DNA of 64,000 bases from Streptomyces massasporeus (GCF_014648995.1 NZ_BMSE01000008.1:247384-311383); one strand, 5' to 3'; counted from the stretch's first letter, positions 49,129 through 58,284 are shown. Notes: generated by a model not told the origin, from the sequence alone. Numbers and translations are program-made.

Positions 49129-50177
49129 TGCGAGGCGTGATCTTCGACGGGAAGCAGGTCCGGGTCGTGACGGACCTGGAGGTGCGGGAGCCGGGGCCGG
49201 GCGAGGTGCGGGTGGCGATCTCGGCGGCCGGGCTGTGCCACAGCGATCTGTCGGTGGTGGACGGGACCATCCCCTTCCCCGTGCCCGTGGTGCTGGGCCA
49301 TGAGGGGGCCGGTGTCGTGGAGGCGGTGGGTGGGGGCGTCACCCATGTCGCGCCCGGTGACCCTGTGGCGCTGTCCACCCTGGCGAACTGCGGCACGTGC
49401 GCGGAGTGCGACCGGGGCAGGCCGACCATGTGCCGGCAGGCCATCGGGCGCCCGGGCCGGCCGTTCGGCCACGAGGGCGCGCCGGTGCACCAGTTCGCGT
49501 CCAACTCGGCGTTCGCGGAGCGCACGGTCGTCAAGGCCGTCCAGGCGGTCCCGATCCCCGACGACATCCCGATGACCTCGGCGGCGCTCATCGGATGCGG
49601 GGTGCTGACCGGGGTGGGCGCCGTACTGAACCGGGCGCGGGTGGACCGCGGCGACAGCGTCCTGGTCATCGGGGCGGGCGGTATCGGCCTGAACGTGCTC
49701 CAGGGGGCGCGGCTCGCGGGCGCCGGGCGGATCGTGGCCGTCGACGCCAACCCGGCGAAGGAGGAGATGGCGCGCCGGTTCGGTGCGACCGACTTCCTCA
49801 CCTCGGCCGGGGGCGTGCGCGACCTGCTGCCCACGGGCGTGGACCACGCCTTCGAGTGCGTCGGCCGCGTGGAGCTGATCCGGCAGGCGATCGACGCCCT
49901 GGACCGGCACGGCCAGGCGATCCTGCTCGGCGTCCCGCCCGCCACCGCCGAGGCGTCCTTCCGCGTCTCCTCGATGTACCTCGACAAGGCCATCCTGGGC
50001 TGCCGCTACGGCTCCTCCCGCCCTCAGCGGGACATCGCCCTGTACGCCGGCCTGTACCGCCAGGGGCGCCTCCTGCTCGACGAACTGGTCACCCGGACCT
50101 ACCCGGTCGAGGAGTTCGAGGAGGCGGCGGCGGACGCGGAGGCGGGCCGGGTGGCGCGGGCGGTGCTCACCTTCTGA
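49128..50177 (+). CDS. zinc-dependent alcohol dehydrogenase (MDR superfamily)
   Basis: A 349-aa class III-like medium-chain dehydrogenase. Seen: catalytic-zinc LCHSDLSVVDG (about residue 36), GHEGAGVVEAVGGGV (about 58), structural-zinc cysteines CGTCAECDRGRPTMC (about 86-100) and NAD-binding VIGAGGIGLNVLQGARL (about 178). It oxidises an alcohol or acts on an intermediate of the pathway. Coupled to the preceding dehydrogenase (TGATG). It overlaps the convergent AraC gene by 11 bp. Confidence 0.9.
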   Translation: MRGVIFDGKQVRVVTDLEVREPGPGEVRVAISAAGLCHSDLSVVDGTIPFPVPVVLGHEGAGVVEAVGGGVTHVAPGDPVALSTLANCGTCAECDRGRPTMCRQAIGRPGRPFGHEGAPVHQFASNSAFAERTVVKAVQAVPIPDDIPMTSAALIGCGVLTGVGAVLNRARVDRGDSVLVIGAGGIGLNVLQGARLAGAGRIVAVDANPAKEEMARRFGATDFLTSAGGVRDLLPTGVDHAFECVGRVELIRQAIDALDRHGQAILLGVPPATAEASFRVSSMYLDKAILGCRYGSSRPQRDIALYAGLYRQGRLLLDELVTRTYPVEEFEEAAADAEAGRVARAVLTF

Positions 50178-51177
50178 CGGCGGCGGTGTCGTTCTCCGCC
50201 CGGAACGTGCGCCGGTAGGCGGTGGGTGTGACACCGAGGGCCGACTGGAGGTGCTGGCGCATCGACTGGGCCGTGCCGAAGCCCGCGTCCCGGGCGACCT
50301 GGTCGACGGAGCGGTCGGTGGACTCCAGGAGGTGGCGGGCCCGTTCCACGCGCTGCTGGGTGAGCCACTGGCCTGGGCTGACACCGGTCTCCTCGCGGAA
50401 GCGGCGGGTGAAGGTGCGCACCGACATGGACTCCTGGGCGGCCATGTCGCGCAGCTGGATCGGCTCGTGGAGACGGCCCAGGGCCCAGGCGCGGGCCGAC
50501 GTCGTGGTCGCCTGCTGCGGGTCGGGTACCGGCCGGTGGATGTACTGGGCCTGACCGCCGTCGCGGTGCGGCGGGACGACCGTGCGGCGGGCCACCTCGT
50601 TGGCGACCGCCGTGCCGTGGTCGCGGCGCACCATGTGCAGGCACAGGTCGATGCCCGCCGCTACGCCGGCGGAGGTCAGGACGTCGCCGTCGTCGATGAA
50701 CAGGACGTCGGGGTCGACCTCGACATGCGGGAAGAGATGCTGGAGACGGTCGGCGTCGGCCCAGTGCGTGGTGGCGGGGCGGCCGTCCAGGAGACCGGCG
50801 GCGGCGAGGACGTAGACGCCGATGCAGATCGCCGCGAGCCGGGTGCCCGGGCGGATGTGGGCGAGGGCGGCGGCCAGTTCCCCGGTGAGTACGCCCTGCT
50901 CGAAGACCGGGCCGAGTTCGTACGACGCCGGGATGATCACGGTGTCGGCGGTGGCCAGGGCCTCGGGGCCGTGCTCGACCTGGATGGCGAAGTCGGCGTC
51001 GGTCCGCACCGGGCCCGGCGGGCGGACCGAGCAGGTGACGACGTCGTACAGCAGGCGCCCCCGGGCGTCCCGGGGGCGGCCGAAGATGCGGTGCGGGATG
51101 CCCAGCTCGAAGGGGAGCAGGCCGTCGAGGGCGAGGACGACGACCCGGTGCGGGCGGAACTCCGGCTCACGGCTCAT
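50167..51177 (-). CDS. GlxA-type AraC-family regulator (DJ-1/PfpI + AraC HTH)
   Basis: A 336-aa transcription factor: residues about 1-200 are a DJ-1/PfpI-like domain (VVLALDGLLPFELGIPHRIF at the start; AICIGVYVLAAAGLL with the Cys at the usual nucleophile elbow, about 117), and about 235-320 an AraC-type double HTH (ESMSVRTFTRRFREETGVSP, then VDQVARDAGFGTAQSMRQHL). Typical members sense small molecules and control catabolic genes. It is divergent from the MFS gene, its likely target; the CTGACG operator is absent from this promoter. Confidence 0.9.
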   Translation of the reverse strand: MSREPEFRPHRVVVLALDGLLPFELGIPHRIFGRPRDARGRLLYDVVTCSVRPPGPVRTDADFAIQVEHGPEALATADTVIIPASYELGPVFEQGVLTGELAAALAHIRPGTRLAAICIGVYVLAAAGLLDGRPATTHWADADRLQHLFPHVEVDPDVLFIDDGDVLTSAGVAAGIDLCLHMVRRDHGTAVANEVARRTVVPPHRDGGQAQYIHRPVPDPQQATTTSARAWALGRLHEPIQLRDMAAQESMSVRTFTRRFREETGVSPGQWLTQQRVERARHLLESTDRSVDQVARDAGFGTAQSMRQHLQSALGVTPTAYRRTFRAENDTAAVRR

Positions 51178-51248
51178 GGCCTGATCCTAACGAATGCTGT
51201 CCTTCGGGCCACTCGATGGAGCGCGCCGCGGATCGGAAGCTCTATGTC

Positions 51249-52550
51249 GTGACCCAGACAACCGAAGCGGCGGCCGTCCAGCAGCCGCCGAAGCCGACCC
51301 GTGTGCGGGTGCACCGCGCCTGGTTCGTCGCCGCCGTCACCTTCGTGACGATCATCGGCGCCGCCGCCTTCCGGTCCGTGCCGGGCCTGCTCATCGATCC
51401 GCTGCACGACGAGTTCGGCTGGTCGCGCGGCACGATCGGCGCCGCCGTCTCGGTGAACCTGGCGCTGTACGGTCTGACGGCCCCGTTCGCGGCGGCCCTG
51501 ATGGACCGCTTCGGCATCCGAAAGGTCGTCGCGGTCGCCCTGACCGTGATCGCGGCCGGCTCCTGGCTCACCGTGTGGATGACCGCCGCCTGGCAGCTGA
51601 TGTTGTACTGGGGCCTGCTCGTCGGGCTCGGCTCCGGCTCCATGGCGCTGGCCTTCGCCGCGACCGTCACCAACCGCTGGTTCACCGCACGACGCGGCCT
51701 GGTCAGCGGCATCCTCACCGCCGCCTCGGCGTCCGGCCAGCTGATCTTCCTGCCCCTGCTGTCCTGGATCATCGAGCGGTACGACTGGCGCCCGGCGGCC
51801 GTGACGGTCGCGCTCGCCGCGCTCGCGGTCGTCCCGTTCGTGTGGCTCCTGCTGCACGACCACCCGGCCGACGTGGGCCAGAAGCCGTACGGAGCCGCCG
51901 AGTTCGTGCCCAAGCCGCCGCCCGTCCCCGGCGCCGCCCGCCGGGCCGTGACCGTGCTGCTGTCCGCCGTGCGCACCGGCCCGTTCTGGCTGCTCGCCGG
52001 CACCTTCGCGATCTGCGGCGCCTCCACCAACGGCCTGATCCAGACCCACTTCATCCCCGCGGCCCACGACCACCACATGCCCGTCCAGGCCGCCGCGTCC
52101 CTGCTCGCCGTCATCGGCGTCTTCGACGTCGTCGGCACGATCGCCTCCGGCTGGTTCACGGACCGCTTCGAGCCGCGCCGCCTGCTGGCGGTGTACTACG
52201 CGCTGCGGGGCGTGTCCCTGATGTTCCTGCCGCTCCTGCTCGGCCCCGCGGTCCACCCCCCGATGATCTTCTTCATCGTCTTCTACGGCCTCGACTGGGT
52301 CGCCACCGTCCCGCCCACCCTCGCCCTGTGCCGCGAGCAGTACGGCGAGGACAGCGCGATCGTCTTCGGCTGGGTCCTCGCCTCCCACCAGGTCGGGGCG
52401 GCCGTCGTCGCCTTCCTCGGCGGTGTCGCGCGGGACGCCTTCGGGTCGTACGACGTGGTCTGGTACGCCTCCGGGGCGCTGTGCGCGGCGGCGGCGCTGA
52501 TGGCGCTGGTGATCCGGCGGAGGGCGGGGGGCGAGATGGCGGTGGCCTGA
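51249..52550 (+). CDS. MFS-family transporter
   Basis: About 433 aa with twelve hydrophobic helices. The first cytoplasmic-loop motif is seen at ALMDRFGIRKVVAVALTVIA and a symmetrical one at ASGWFTDRFEPRRLLAVYYA. It resembles oxalate/formate or monocarboxylate-type MFS proteins. The GTG at 51249 is preferred (GGAAGC upstream); an ATG at 51216 is in frame but lacks a ribosome site. Its gap to the AraC gene is short, so the pair probably forms a small uptake or efflux unit. Substrate unknown. Confidence 0.85.
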   Translation: MTQTTEAAAVQQPPKPTRVRVHRAWFVAAVTFVTIIGAAAFRSVPGLLIDPLHDEFGWSRGTIGAAVSVNLALYGLTAPFAAALMDRFGIRKVVAVALTVIAAGSWLTVWMTAAWQLMLYWGLLVGLGSGSMALAFAATVTNRWFTARRGLVSGILTAASASGQLIFLPLLSWIIERYDWRPAAVTVALAALAVVPFVWLLLHDHPADVGQKPYGAAEFVPKPPPVPGAARRAVTVLLSAVRTGPFWLLAGTFAICGASTNGLIQTHFIPAAHDHHMPVQAAASLLAVIGVFDVVGTIASGWFTDRFEPRRLLAVYYALRGVSLMFLPLLLGPAVHPPMIFFIVFYGLDWVATVPPTLALCREQYGEDSAIVFGWVLASHQVGAAVVAFLGGVARDAFGSYDVVWYASGALCAAAALMALVIRRRAGGEMAVA

Positions 52551-52552
52551 GC

Positions 52553-52572
52553 CGGGCCGGTCACCTGGCCCG
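52553..52572 (+). terminator. terminator-like hairpin after the MFS gene
   Basis: CGGGCC-N8-GGCCCG, 6-bp stem, immediately after the MFS stop; GGGCCGGTCACC is also repeated directly just downstream, at about 52574. It probably ends MFS and convergent transcription. Confidence 0.55.
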
Positions 52573-52584
52573 AGCCCGGGCCGG

Positions 52585-53076
52585 TCACCGGAGTTCGGCC
52601 CTTGGGGTTCTGCCCGTGCCCAGCCGCCCGAGGCCCGTCCGGGCGGCGTTGCGGATCCGCTTGGTCCGGCCGCTCTCGGCGAGGACCTGGAGGGCCTCGG
52701 GGTTCGTTCCGTCAGCGGCCTTCAGCTGGAGCCAGTCGGACGCCCCGAGCAGGTCGTCCCGGTGCCAGGGCAGCCCGAGCGCGACCGCCCGGAACAGGGA
52801 CCACTCCTGAAGGCGCCGCACCGGGAAGGGATGGCCGATCATCAGCCGGGCCATGGCCTCGGCCCACTCCTCCCAGAGGGGCGTGGGAAAGAGCTCTGCG
52901 GCCCGGCGGTCGAGGTGCCGCACCACGGCGGCCCCGGCCATCACAGGATCCGGGTCGGCGAGAACACCCCCGACCAGCGCGCTCTCGTCCGCGTCGGCGA
53001 CCTGATCCAGCTCGACCAGGTAGGCGGCGAAGCGGACGTGCTCGGCCGGTTCCCGGGCGCTGTCCTCGGTGTTCAT
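52585..53076 (-). CDS. helical protein of unknown function
   Basis: A 163-aa protein rich in Ala/Leu/Arg, mostly helical, possibly HEAT/ARM-like. Recognisable parts are ALVGGVLADPDPVMAGAAVV and the terminal SGRTKRIRNAARTGLGRLG. I see no catalytic motif and do not assign a family. The ATG at 53076 follows GGGGAGG. A longer in-frame extension to 54315 runs antisense to the methyltransferase gene and is rejected. It converges on the MFS gene. Confidence 0.6.
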   Translation of the reverse strand: MNTEDSAREPAEHVRFAAYLVELDQVADADESALVGGVLADPDPVMAGAAVVRHLDRRAAELFPTPLWEEWAEAMARLMIGHPFPVRRLQEWSLFRAVALGLPWHRDDLLGASDWLQLKAADGTNPEALQVLAESGRTKRIRNAARTGLGRLGTGRTPRAELR

Positions 53077-53244
53077 GGCTCTGCCTCCCCGATCCGCCGC
53101 GACGCTCCGGCTGGTCGGCCTATTCTGGCCGTTGCCACCGCACTGCCTCGAAAGGTGACGTGATGACACTCGGCATGGTCCTCGGTGACGTGATCGTCGT
53201 GACTTCGCGCGTTCGCTCATGTTCGACCTTCCGAGGAGTCTGCC

Positions 53245-54366
53245 GTGTCCACGATCCACTGGGTCGAGGCTCGACCCCGTTCCGCCCGCTGGCACTCTGA
53301 GTCCGGGCTGCCCCTGCCCCGCCGGGTCGTCGTCGCCGACGACCTGATGCCGGCCGCCGTCGCCCACCGACTCGCCTGTGAGGGCACCGCGTTGCTGTGG
53401 CGCGGGGATTTCCACAACGCCCGTCAGCTGCTGCGTGCCATGGACCGCCGCGTCGGCCACAGCGCGCCCGAAGTGCCGGGACGCCCGGCCGAGGCGTTTC
53501 ACGCACACCGCCGGTACCGCGCCCACCGGGCGCGCGTACTCGGCAAGTTGCTCGTCCTGCTGGAGGCCGACCACACCTTGGCGCTGCGCCGCGCGCCCGA
53601 TGTACGCCGGGCGTGCGACGAGGCCTACGGGCCCCCGTCCGGCGGTCCTGTCGCCGTCGCTCTCACCGAGCTGCTGGGGGTGATCGGCGCCCGGGAGTGG
53701 CGGGAGAAGGGCGTTGCCGTTCCGGCGCTCGGCGCGCGGATCCACCCGCACTACGGGGTGTTCGCGCCGACCAGGAGCGAGTACGTCGACCTCGTCGCAC
53801 GGGCGCCCCTGCCGGGCGGCGGGACGGTGCGTACGGCGTTCGACCTGGGCACGGGCACCGGAGTGCTGGCCGCCGTGCTGGCCCGGCGCGGGGTCGGGCA
53901 GGTGGTCGCCACCGATGTCGGCGCCCGGGCACGGGAGTGCGCCCGGGCGAACGTACGGCGGCTGGGGCTCGTGGGCACCGTCCGCGTCACCGGGCCCGGC
54001 CTGTACCCCGACGGCCGTGCCGGCCTCGTCCTCTGCAACCCGCCCTGGCTCCCCGCCCGGCCCGCCTCCGACCTCGACCTCGGCGTCTACGACGCGGGCG
54101 GTGCGATGCTCCAGGGCTTCCTGAGCGGGCTCGCCGGCCGGCTGGAACCCGGCGGCGAGGGCTGGCTCGTCCTGTCCGACCTCGCCGAACGGCTCGGGCT
54201 GCGCGACCGGGGCGCGTTGCCGGCCGCCATCGCGGCGGCGGGCCTGCGCGTCGCCGACCGGCTGGACACCCGTCCGCGCCACTCCCGCGTACGGGACACC
54301 GGCGATCCACTCCATGCCGCGCGATCCGCCGAGGTCACGTCACTGTGGCGGCTGACGGCGGTGTGA
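53245..54366 (+). CDS. class I SAM-dependent methyltransferase (HemK/PrmC-like N5-glutamine or N6-adenine type)
   Basis: A 373-aa protein. An N-terminal helical part (about 1-185) is followed by a Rossmann methyltransferase: motif I FDLGTGTGVLAAVLARRG (about residue 195), motif II VVATDVGARARECARANV, and motif IV LVLCNPPWLPARP (about 263), the NPPW/Y signature of N5-glutamine or N6-adenine methylation. Substrate unknown. GTG start, with GAGGAG upstream. It ends 3 bp from the convergent flavin reductase stop. Confidence 0.85.
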   Translation: MSTIHWVEARPRSARWHSESGLPLPRRVVVADDLMPAAVAHRLACEGTALLWRGDFHNARQLLRAMDRRVGHSAPEVPGRPAEAFHAHRRYRAHRARVLGKLLVLLEADHTLALRRAPDVRRACDEAYGPPSGGPVAVALTELLGVIGAREWREKGVAVPALGARIHPHYGVFAPTRSEYVDLVARAPLPGGGTVRTAFDLGTGTGVLAAVLARRGVGQVVATDVGARARECARANVRRLGLVGTVRVTGPGLYPDGRAGLVLCNPPWLPARPASDLDLGVYDAGGAMLQGFLSGLAGRLEPGGEGWLVLSDLAERLGLRDRGALPAAIAAAGLRVADRLDTRPRHSRVRDTGDPLHAARSAEVTSLWRLTAV

Positions 54367-54369
54367 GCG

Positions 54370-54996
54370 CTACGGCGGCGCCAGCCGGGCGAAGCGCCCC
54401 CGGTGGAAGAGGAGCGGGCCGTCGGCGTCCTCCGCGCCGAGGGCGTTCACCCGGCCCACCACGATGAGGTGGTCGCCGCCGGTGTGCACGGCGTGGATCG
54501 CGCAGTCGATCCACGCCACGGCGCCCGTCAGCCGCGGCGAGCCCGACACCGGCGCCGTGTCGTACGCCACGCCCGCGAACTTGTCCGCGCCGCTCACCGC
54601 GAAGGCGCGGCACAACTCGCCCTGGCCGGAGCCCAGGACGTTCACACAGAACACTCCGGCGCGGGCGATCCGCGGCCAGGTCGTCGAGGTCCGGCCGACC
54701 ATGAAGGCGACCAGGGGAGGGTCGAGGGAGAGGGAGCTGAAGGACTGGCAGGCGAAGCCGGCGGGAGGTTCTCCGGCCGTGGCGGCGGGGGCCGTGACGA
54801 CGGCCACGCCTGTCGCGAAGTTCCCCAGGACCCGGCGGAACTCCCGGGGGTCGAGGGATGCGCGCTCGTCGGCGCCGACGCACCGCAGTTCGGGGCGCGG
54901 CAGCGCGTCGACGGGCTCCGGGGCGGTGGCGCGGACCGACCTGAGGTAGCGGACGGCTGCTTCCGCCATCCCTGCTTGTCCCATCACATCCAGCAT
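54370..54996 (-). CDS. flavin reductase-family protein (FMN-binding split barrel)
   Basis: A 208-aa NAD(P)H:flavin oxidoreductase of the HpaC/HsaB-like class. The core has FRRVLGNFATGVAVVTA (about residue 53), FACQSFSSLSLDPPLVAFMV (about 83-102), FCVNVLGSGQGELCRAFA (about 121) and the C-terminal ITDCAIHAVHTGGDHLIVVG-type segment (here IDCAIHAVHTGGDHLIVVGR). It would reduce flavin for a two-component monooxygenase; HsaB has this role in steroid catabolism. The ATG lies 6 bp from a regulon operator (55002-55016), with essentially no leader. Confidence 0.88.
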   Translation of the reverse strand: MLDVMGQAGMAEAAVRYLRSVRATAPEPVDALPRPELRCVGADERASLDPREFRRVLGNFATGVAVVTAPAATAGEPPAGFACQSFSSLSLDPPLVAFMVGRTSTTWPRIARAGVFCVNVLGSGQGELCRAFAVSGADKFAGVAYDTAPVSGSPRLTGAVAWIDCAIHAVHTGGDHLIVVGRVNALGAEDADGPLLFHRGRFARLAPP

Positions 54997-55001
54997 TGAA
55001 A

Positions 55002-55016
55002 CTGACGTAGTGTCAG
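55002..55016. promoter_or_regulatory. regulon operator before the flavin reductase
   Basis: CTGACG-tag-TGTCAG (55002-55016), one mismatch to CTGACG-N3-CGTCAG, only 5 bp upstream of the flavin reductase start codon on the minus strand. Repressor bound here would block initiation; the mRNA is probably leaderless. Confidence 0.7.
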
Positions 55017-55020
55017 ATAG

Positions 55021-55115
55021 GAAGGGGCGGGGAGGGGCAGGAACAGGGCGGGAAGAGGGGGGAGGGTAGGAGCAGAGCAGGAAGAGGCGGGGAGGGGAAG
55101 GAACGGGGGGGGAAG
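55021..55115 (+). repeat. polypurine G-run tract with a 35-bp unit repeated 60 bp apart
   Basis: The + strand is almost pure purine. A 35-bp unit (55021-55055) recurs 60 bp later (55081-55115) with few differences; about 15 G-runs of three or more lie in 95 bp. The G-rich strand could form G-quadruplexes. It lies between the flavin reductase operator and the 3' end of the enoyl-CoA hydratase gene. Confidence 0.7.
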
Positions 55116-55128
55116 CGGCCGGGAACGG

Positions 55129-55920
55129 TCAGTGGCCCCGGTACTCCGGGCTCCGCCGTTCCACGAAGCTCCGTACGCCTTCCCGCGCGTCCGCCGTCGT
55201 CATGTTGATCTCCTGTGCGGCGGCCTCGGCGGCGAAGGCGGCGGTGCGGTCGGTGTCGAGGGAGGCGTTGACGAGCTGCTTGGTCAGGGCGAGAGCGCGG
55301 GTCGGGCCGGAGGCGAGACGCTCGGCCCAGGCGCGCGCCGTCTTCTCCAGCTCCTCGTCCCTGACGACCCGGTTGACCAGCCCGAGGCGCTCGGCGTCCA
55401 CCGCGCCGAGCGCGTCGCCGAAGAACATCAGCTCCTTCGCGCGCTGCGGGCCGACGAGCCGCGGGAGGAGGTAGGCGCCGCCCCCGTCGGGGACCAGCCC
55501 GCGCCGTACGAACACCTCGATGAACCGGGCCGATTCGGCCGCGAGGACCAGATCGCAGGCGAACGCCAGATGCGCGCCGAGTCCGGCCGCCGTGCCGTTC
55601 ACGGCCGCGATCACCGGCTTCTCGCAGTCGAGCACGGCGGCGATCAGCCGCTGGGCGCCGGTGCGCAGGGTGCGGGCCACGTCGCCGGCGAGGCGTTCGC
55701 CGGGAGTGCCCGCCGCCCGGAGGTCCGCCCCGGCGCAGAAGCCGCGGCCCGTCCCCGTGATCACCACGGCCCGTACCTCCGCCGCCGCGGAGGCCTCCGA
55801 CAGCAGCCCGATGATGTCCTCGCGCTGCCCGGGCGTGAGGGCGTTGAGGCTCTCGGGCCGGTTGAGCGTGACGGAGAGGATGTGGTTGCCGGTCGTGTGC
55901 AGAACCGCGGCCCCGGTCAT
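55129..55920 (-). CDS. enoyl-CoA hydratase/isomerase-family protein
   Basis: A 263-aa crotonase. Seen: VTLNRPESLNALTPGQREDI (about residue 17-36), oxyanion-hole GRGFCAGADLRAAGTPG (about 64), GTAAGLGAHLAFACDLVLAA (about 107-126) and VRRGLVPDGGGAYLLPRLVG with the catalytic acid region (Glu/Asp pattern near 134). Standard length. The ATG overlaps the stop of the upstream acyl-CoA synthetase by one base (TGATG), so they form one operon. Confidence 0.9.
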   Translation of the reverse strand: MTGAAVLHTTGNHILSVTLNRPESLNALTPGQREDIIGLLSEASAAAEVRAVVITGTGRGFCAGADLRAAGTPGERLAGDVARTLRTGAQRLIAAVLDCEKPVIAAVNGTAAGLGAHLAFACDLVLAAESARFIEVFVRRGLVPDGGGAYLLPRLVGPQRAKELMFFGDALGAVDAERLGLVNRVVRDEELEKTARAWAERLASGPTRALALTKQLVNASLDTDRTAAFAAEAAAQEINMTTADAREGVRSFVERRSPEYRGH

Positions 55921-58145
55921 CAGCGGCACACCGCCAGCGCGTCCAGCGCCACGGCGCCCTGCCCCTGCGGCAGCACCATCAGCGGGTTGACGTCCAGCTC
56001 CGCGAGCTGGTCCCCGAGTTCCAGGGCCATGCGCTGCACGCGCAGGACGACCTCCACCAGCGCGTCCAGATCCGCCGCCGGCCGCCCCCGGACCCCGTCG
56101 AGCAGGGCCCGACCGCGCAGCCCGGTGAGCATGTCCCGCGCCTGCTCCTCCCCGAAGGGCGGCACCCCTACGGCCGTGTCGCGCAGCACCTCGACGAGCA
56201 CGCCGCCGAGCCCGACGGTCACGGTCGGGCCGAACAGGTCGTCGTGGGCGACACCGACGACCATCTCCACGCCCTGCTCCACCATCTGGCAGACCAGGAC
56301 GCCGTCCAGGGCGACGTCCTCGTAGCGGGCGATGTCGGTCAGCTCCCGGTAGGCGTCGCGGACCTGGCTGGCCGAGGTCAGCCCGATCTTCACCAGGCCC
56401 AGTTCGGTCTTGTGCGCGATCCGGGCGCCGGAGGCCTTCATCACCACCGGGTAGCCCACGAGCCCGGCCGCGCGGACGGCCGCCGCCGCACTGGTCACCA
56501 ACTGCTCGCGCGGTACACGGATGCCGTACGCCCGCAGCAGCTGCTTCGCCGCGTGCTCGCTCAGCTGCCGCCCGGGCTGCATCAGGGCCTGCGCCTTGCG
56601 GTAGGACGGCGAGGGGGTGCGCGGGGCCTCGTCGAAGGGGGAGCGGTAGGCGGCGGCGAAGCGGTGGTGGGCGAGGTGGGCGCGCACGGCGGTGAGGCAG
56701 TTGCCGACCGTGCGGAAGGTGGCCACGCGGGAGGAGCCGAGCAGGACCTCGCGGTAGGCGGGTTCGGTGCCGACCGGTGAACCCCACACCACGCAGACCA
56801 GCTTGTCGGTCTGCTCGGCCGCGTCCACCAGGTCCCGCACGAGCCGGTCGCTGAGCGGGGGGAACGGCCCGGTGACCGGGCAGATCAGCACGCCCACCTC
56901 CGGGTCGTCGAGGATCGCGTCGATGATCTTCCGGCCGCGTTCGTCCCCGACCGGATGCCCGCCGTTGTCGACCGGGTTGGCGACGCTCAGGTACTCGGGT
57001 ATCCACTGGTGCAGCTCGGCCTGCTTGGCCTCGGACAGGACCGGCAGGCTCAGGCCCATCCCGGTCGCCAGGTCGGCGACGTGTGCGCCCGTGCCGCCGG
57101 AGATGGAGTAGACGACGACGCCGTCGGCGCGCGGCGGGCGGGCCCGGGCCAACAGGGCTGCGGTGTCCTGGAGTTCGTCGAGTCCGTCGACCCGGATCAC
57201 GCCGTACTGGCGTAGCGCCGCGTCCACCACGGCGTCCGCGCCGGTCAGTTTGCCGGTGTGGGAGGCGGCCGTGCGGGCGCCGGTCTCGGTGCGGCCCACC
57301 TTGACGGCGACGACCGGCACACCGCGCCGGGCGGCCCGGTCGGCGGCGAGAAGGAAGGAGCGGCCGTCCTTCAGCCCTTCGAGGTAGCAGGCGATGGCGC
57401 CGACCTCGGGCTGCTCGGCGAAGTAGGAGAGGAAGTCGGCGCTCTCCAGGTCGGCCTCGTTGCCGGTGGGCGCCCAGTGGGAGAGGCGGATGCCGAGTTC
57501 CTGGAGGGCGAAGACGGGGCGGCCCTGGTGGCCGGACTGGGTGATCAACGCGATCGCCGGCCCTTCCAGGTCGTCGCGGAACCGCTCGAAGGCGTTGAGG
57601 TTGGTATTGGGCCCGAGCAGCCGCAGCCCGGACTGCTCCACGGCTGCGGCCAGTCGCCGCTGGGCGGCCTCGCCCTCCGGCCCGGTCTCGGCGAACCCGG
57701 ACGCGAAGACGACCGCGAACCGCGCCTTGGCCTCGGCCAGTTCCTCGATCACCGGGACGGGGTCGCCGACCAGCACCACGGCCAGGTCGACCTGCTCGGG
57801 CAGGCCGGCGACGGAAGGGAAGCAGGGGATGCCGAACACGGACGGCCGGCTGGGGTGGACCGGGTACAGCGTGGCGCCGACCCGCTCGGCCCAGTCGGCC
57901 AGTTGCCGTGTGATGCCGGTGTTCGGGCGGCCCTCGGCGTCCGAGGCGCCGACCACGGCGACGGACCGGGGGCGGAAGAAGCGGTCCAGATCGGGTACGC
58001 CGGAGTGCAGCGGCCGTCCGCTGACATCCAGGTCGCCCGCCTGGGCGGGCCTGCCGTGGACGGCAGGCCCGGACCGCTCGCCACAGGCGATGGCCCGGGT
58101 CCGGCGGGAGTCGGTGGTGAGGGTGCCGTGGGTCGATCCAAGCAT
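55920..58145 (-). CDS. ADP-forming acyl-CoA synthetase (acetate-CoA ligase family, fused alpha/beta)
   Basis: A 741-aa NDP-forming synthetase. The N-terminal CoA-binding Rossmann domain starts at FFRPRSVAVVGASDAEGRPN (about residue 56-75), followed by CoA-ligase domains (ALITQSGHQGRPVFAL, ASHTGKLTGADAVVDAALRQ) and a C-terminal ATP-grasp domain (AAKQLLRAYGIRVPREQL, GYPVVMKASGARIAHKTELG at about 570). It reversibly couples acyl-CoA formation to ATP use. It is downstream of a two-site operator (58179-58217) and leads an operon with the hydratase. The N-terminal 45 residues may be non-conserved, so the true start could be later. Confidence 0.88.
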   Translation of the reverse strand: MLGSTHGTLTTDSRRTRAIACGERSGPAVHGRPAQAGDLDVSGRPLHSGVPDLDRFFRPRSVAVVGASDAEGRPNTGITRQLADWAERVGATLYPVHPSRPSVFGIPCFPSVAGLPEQVDLAVVLVGDPVPVIEELAEAKARFAVVFASGFAETGPEGEAAQRRLAAAVEQSGLRLLGPNTNLNAFERFRDDLEGPAIALITQSGHQGRPVFALQELGIRLSHWAPTGNEADLESADFLSYFAEQPEVGAIACYLEGLKDGRSFLLAADRAARRGVPVVAVKVGRTETGARTAASHTGKLTGADAVVDAALRQYGVIRVDGLDELQDTAALLARARPPRADGVVVYSISGGTGAHVADLATGMGLSLPVLSEAKQAELHQWIPEYLSVANPVDNGGHPVGDERGRKIIDAILDDPEVGVLICPVTGPFPPLSDRLVRDLVDAAEQTDKLVCVVWGSPVGTEPAYREVLLGSSRVATFRTVGNCLTAVRAHLAHHRFAAAYRSPFDEAPRTPSPSYRKAQALMQPGRQLSEHAAKQLLRAYGIRVPREQLVTSAAAAVRAAGLVGYPVVMKASGARIAHKTELGLVKIGLTSASQVRDAYRELTDIARYEDVALDGVLVCQMVEQGVEMVVGVAHDDLFGPTVTVGLGGVLVEVLRDTAVGVPPFGEEQARDMLTGLRGRALLDGVRGRPAADLDALVEVVLRVQRMALELGDQLAELDVNPLMVLPQGQGAVALDALAVCR

Positions 58146-58178
58146 CGTTTCCGCCCGCTCCTGTGAGACAGCCGCTAA

Positions 58179-58217
58179 CTGACGCTCTGTCAGATTACTG
58201 AACTGATGCGACGTCAG
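58179..58217. promoter_or_regulatory. two regulon operators before the ADP-forming acyl-CoA synthetase
   Basis: CTGACG-ctc-TGTCAG (58179-58193) and CTGATG-cga-CGTCAG (58203-58217), each with one mismatch, centres 24 bp apart. The first begins 34 bp upstream of the synthetase start. Confidence 0.72.
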
Positions 58218-58284
58218 GAACGGTGTGAGCGAGTGAAGTTGTCGAGTGGACCGGCGCGGGTCGTCCCCCCGTCGGGGCGAGGGC

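Noticed and set aside
53162..53300. 46-codon ORF with an AAAGG site before the methyltransferase gene
   Set aside because: It overlaps the methyltransferase start by 56 bp and has no recognisable features; a leader peptide is possible but not supported.
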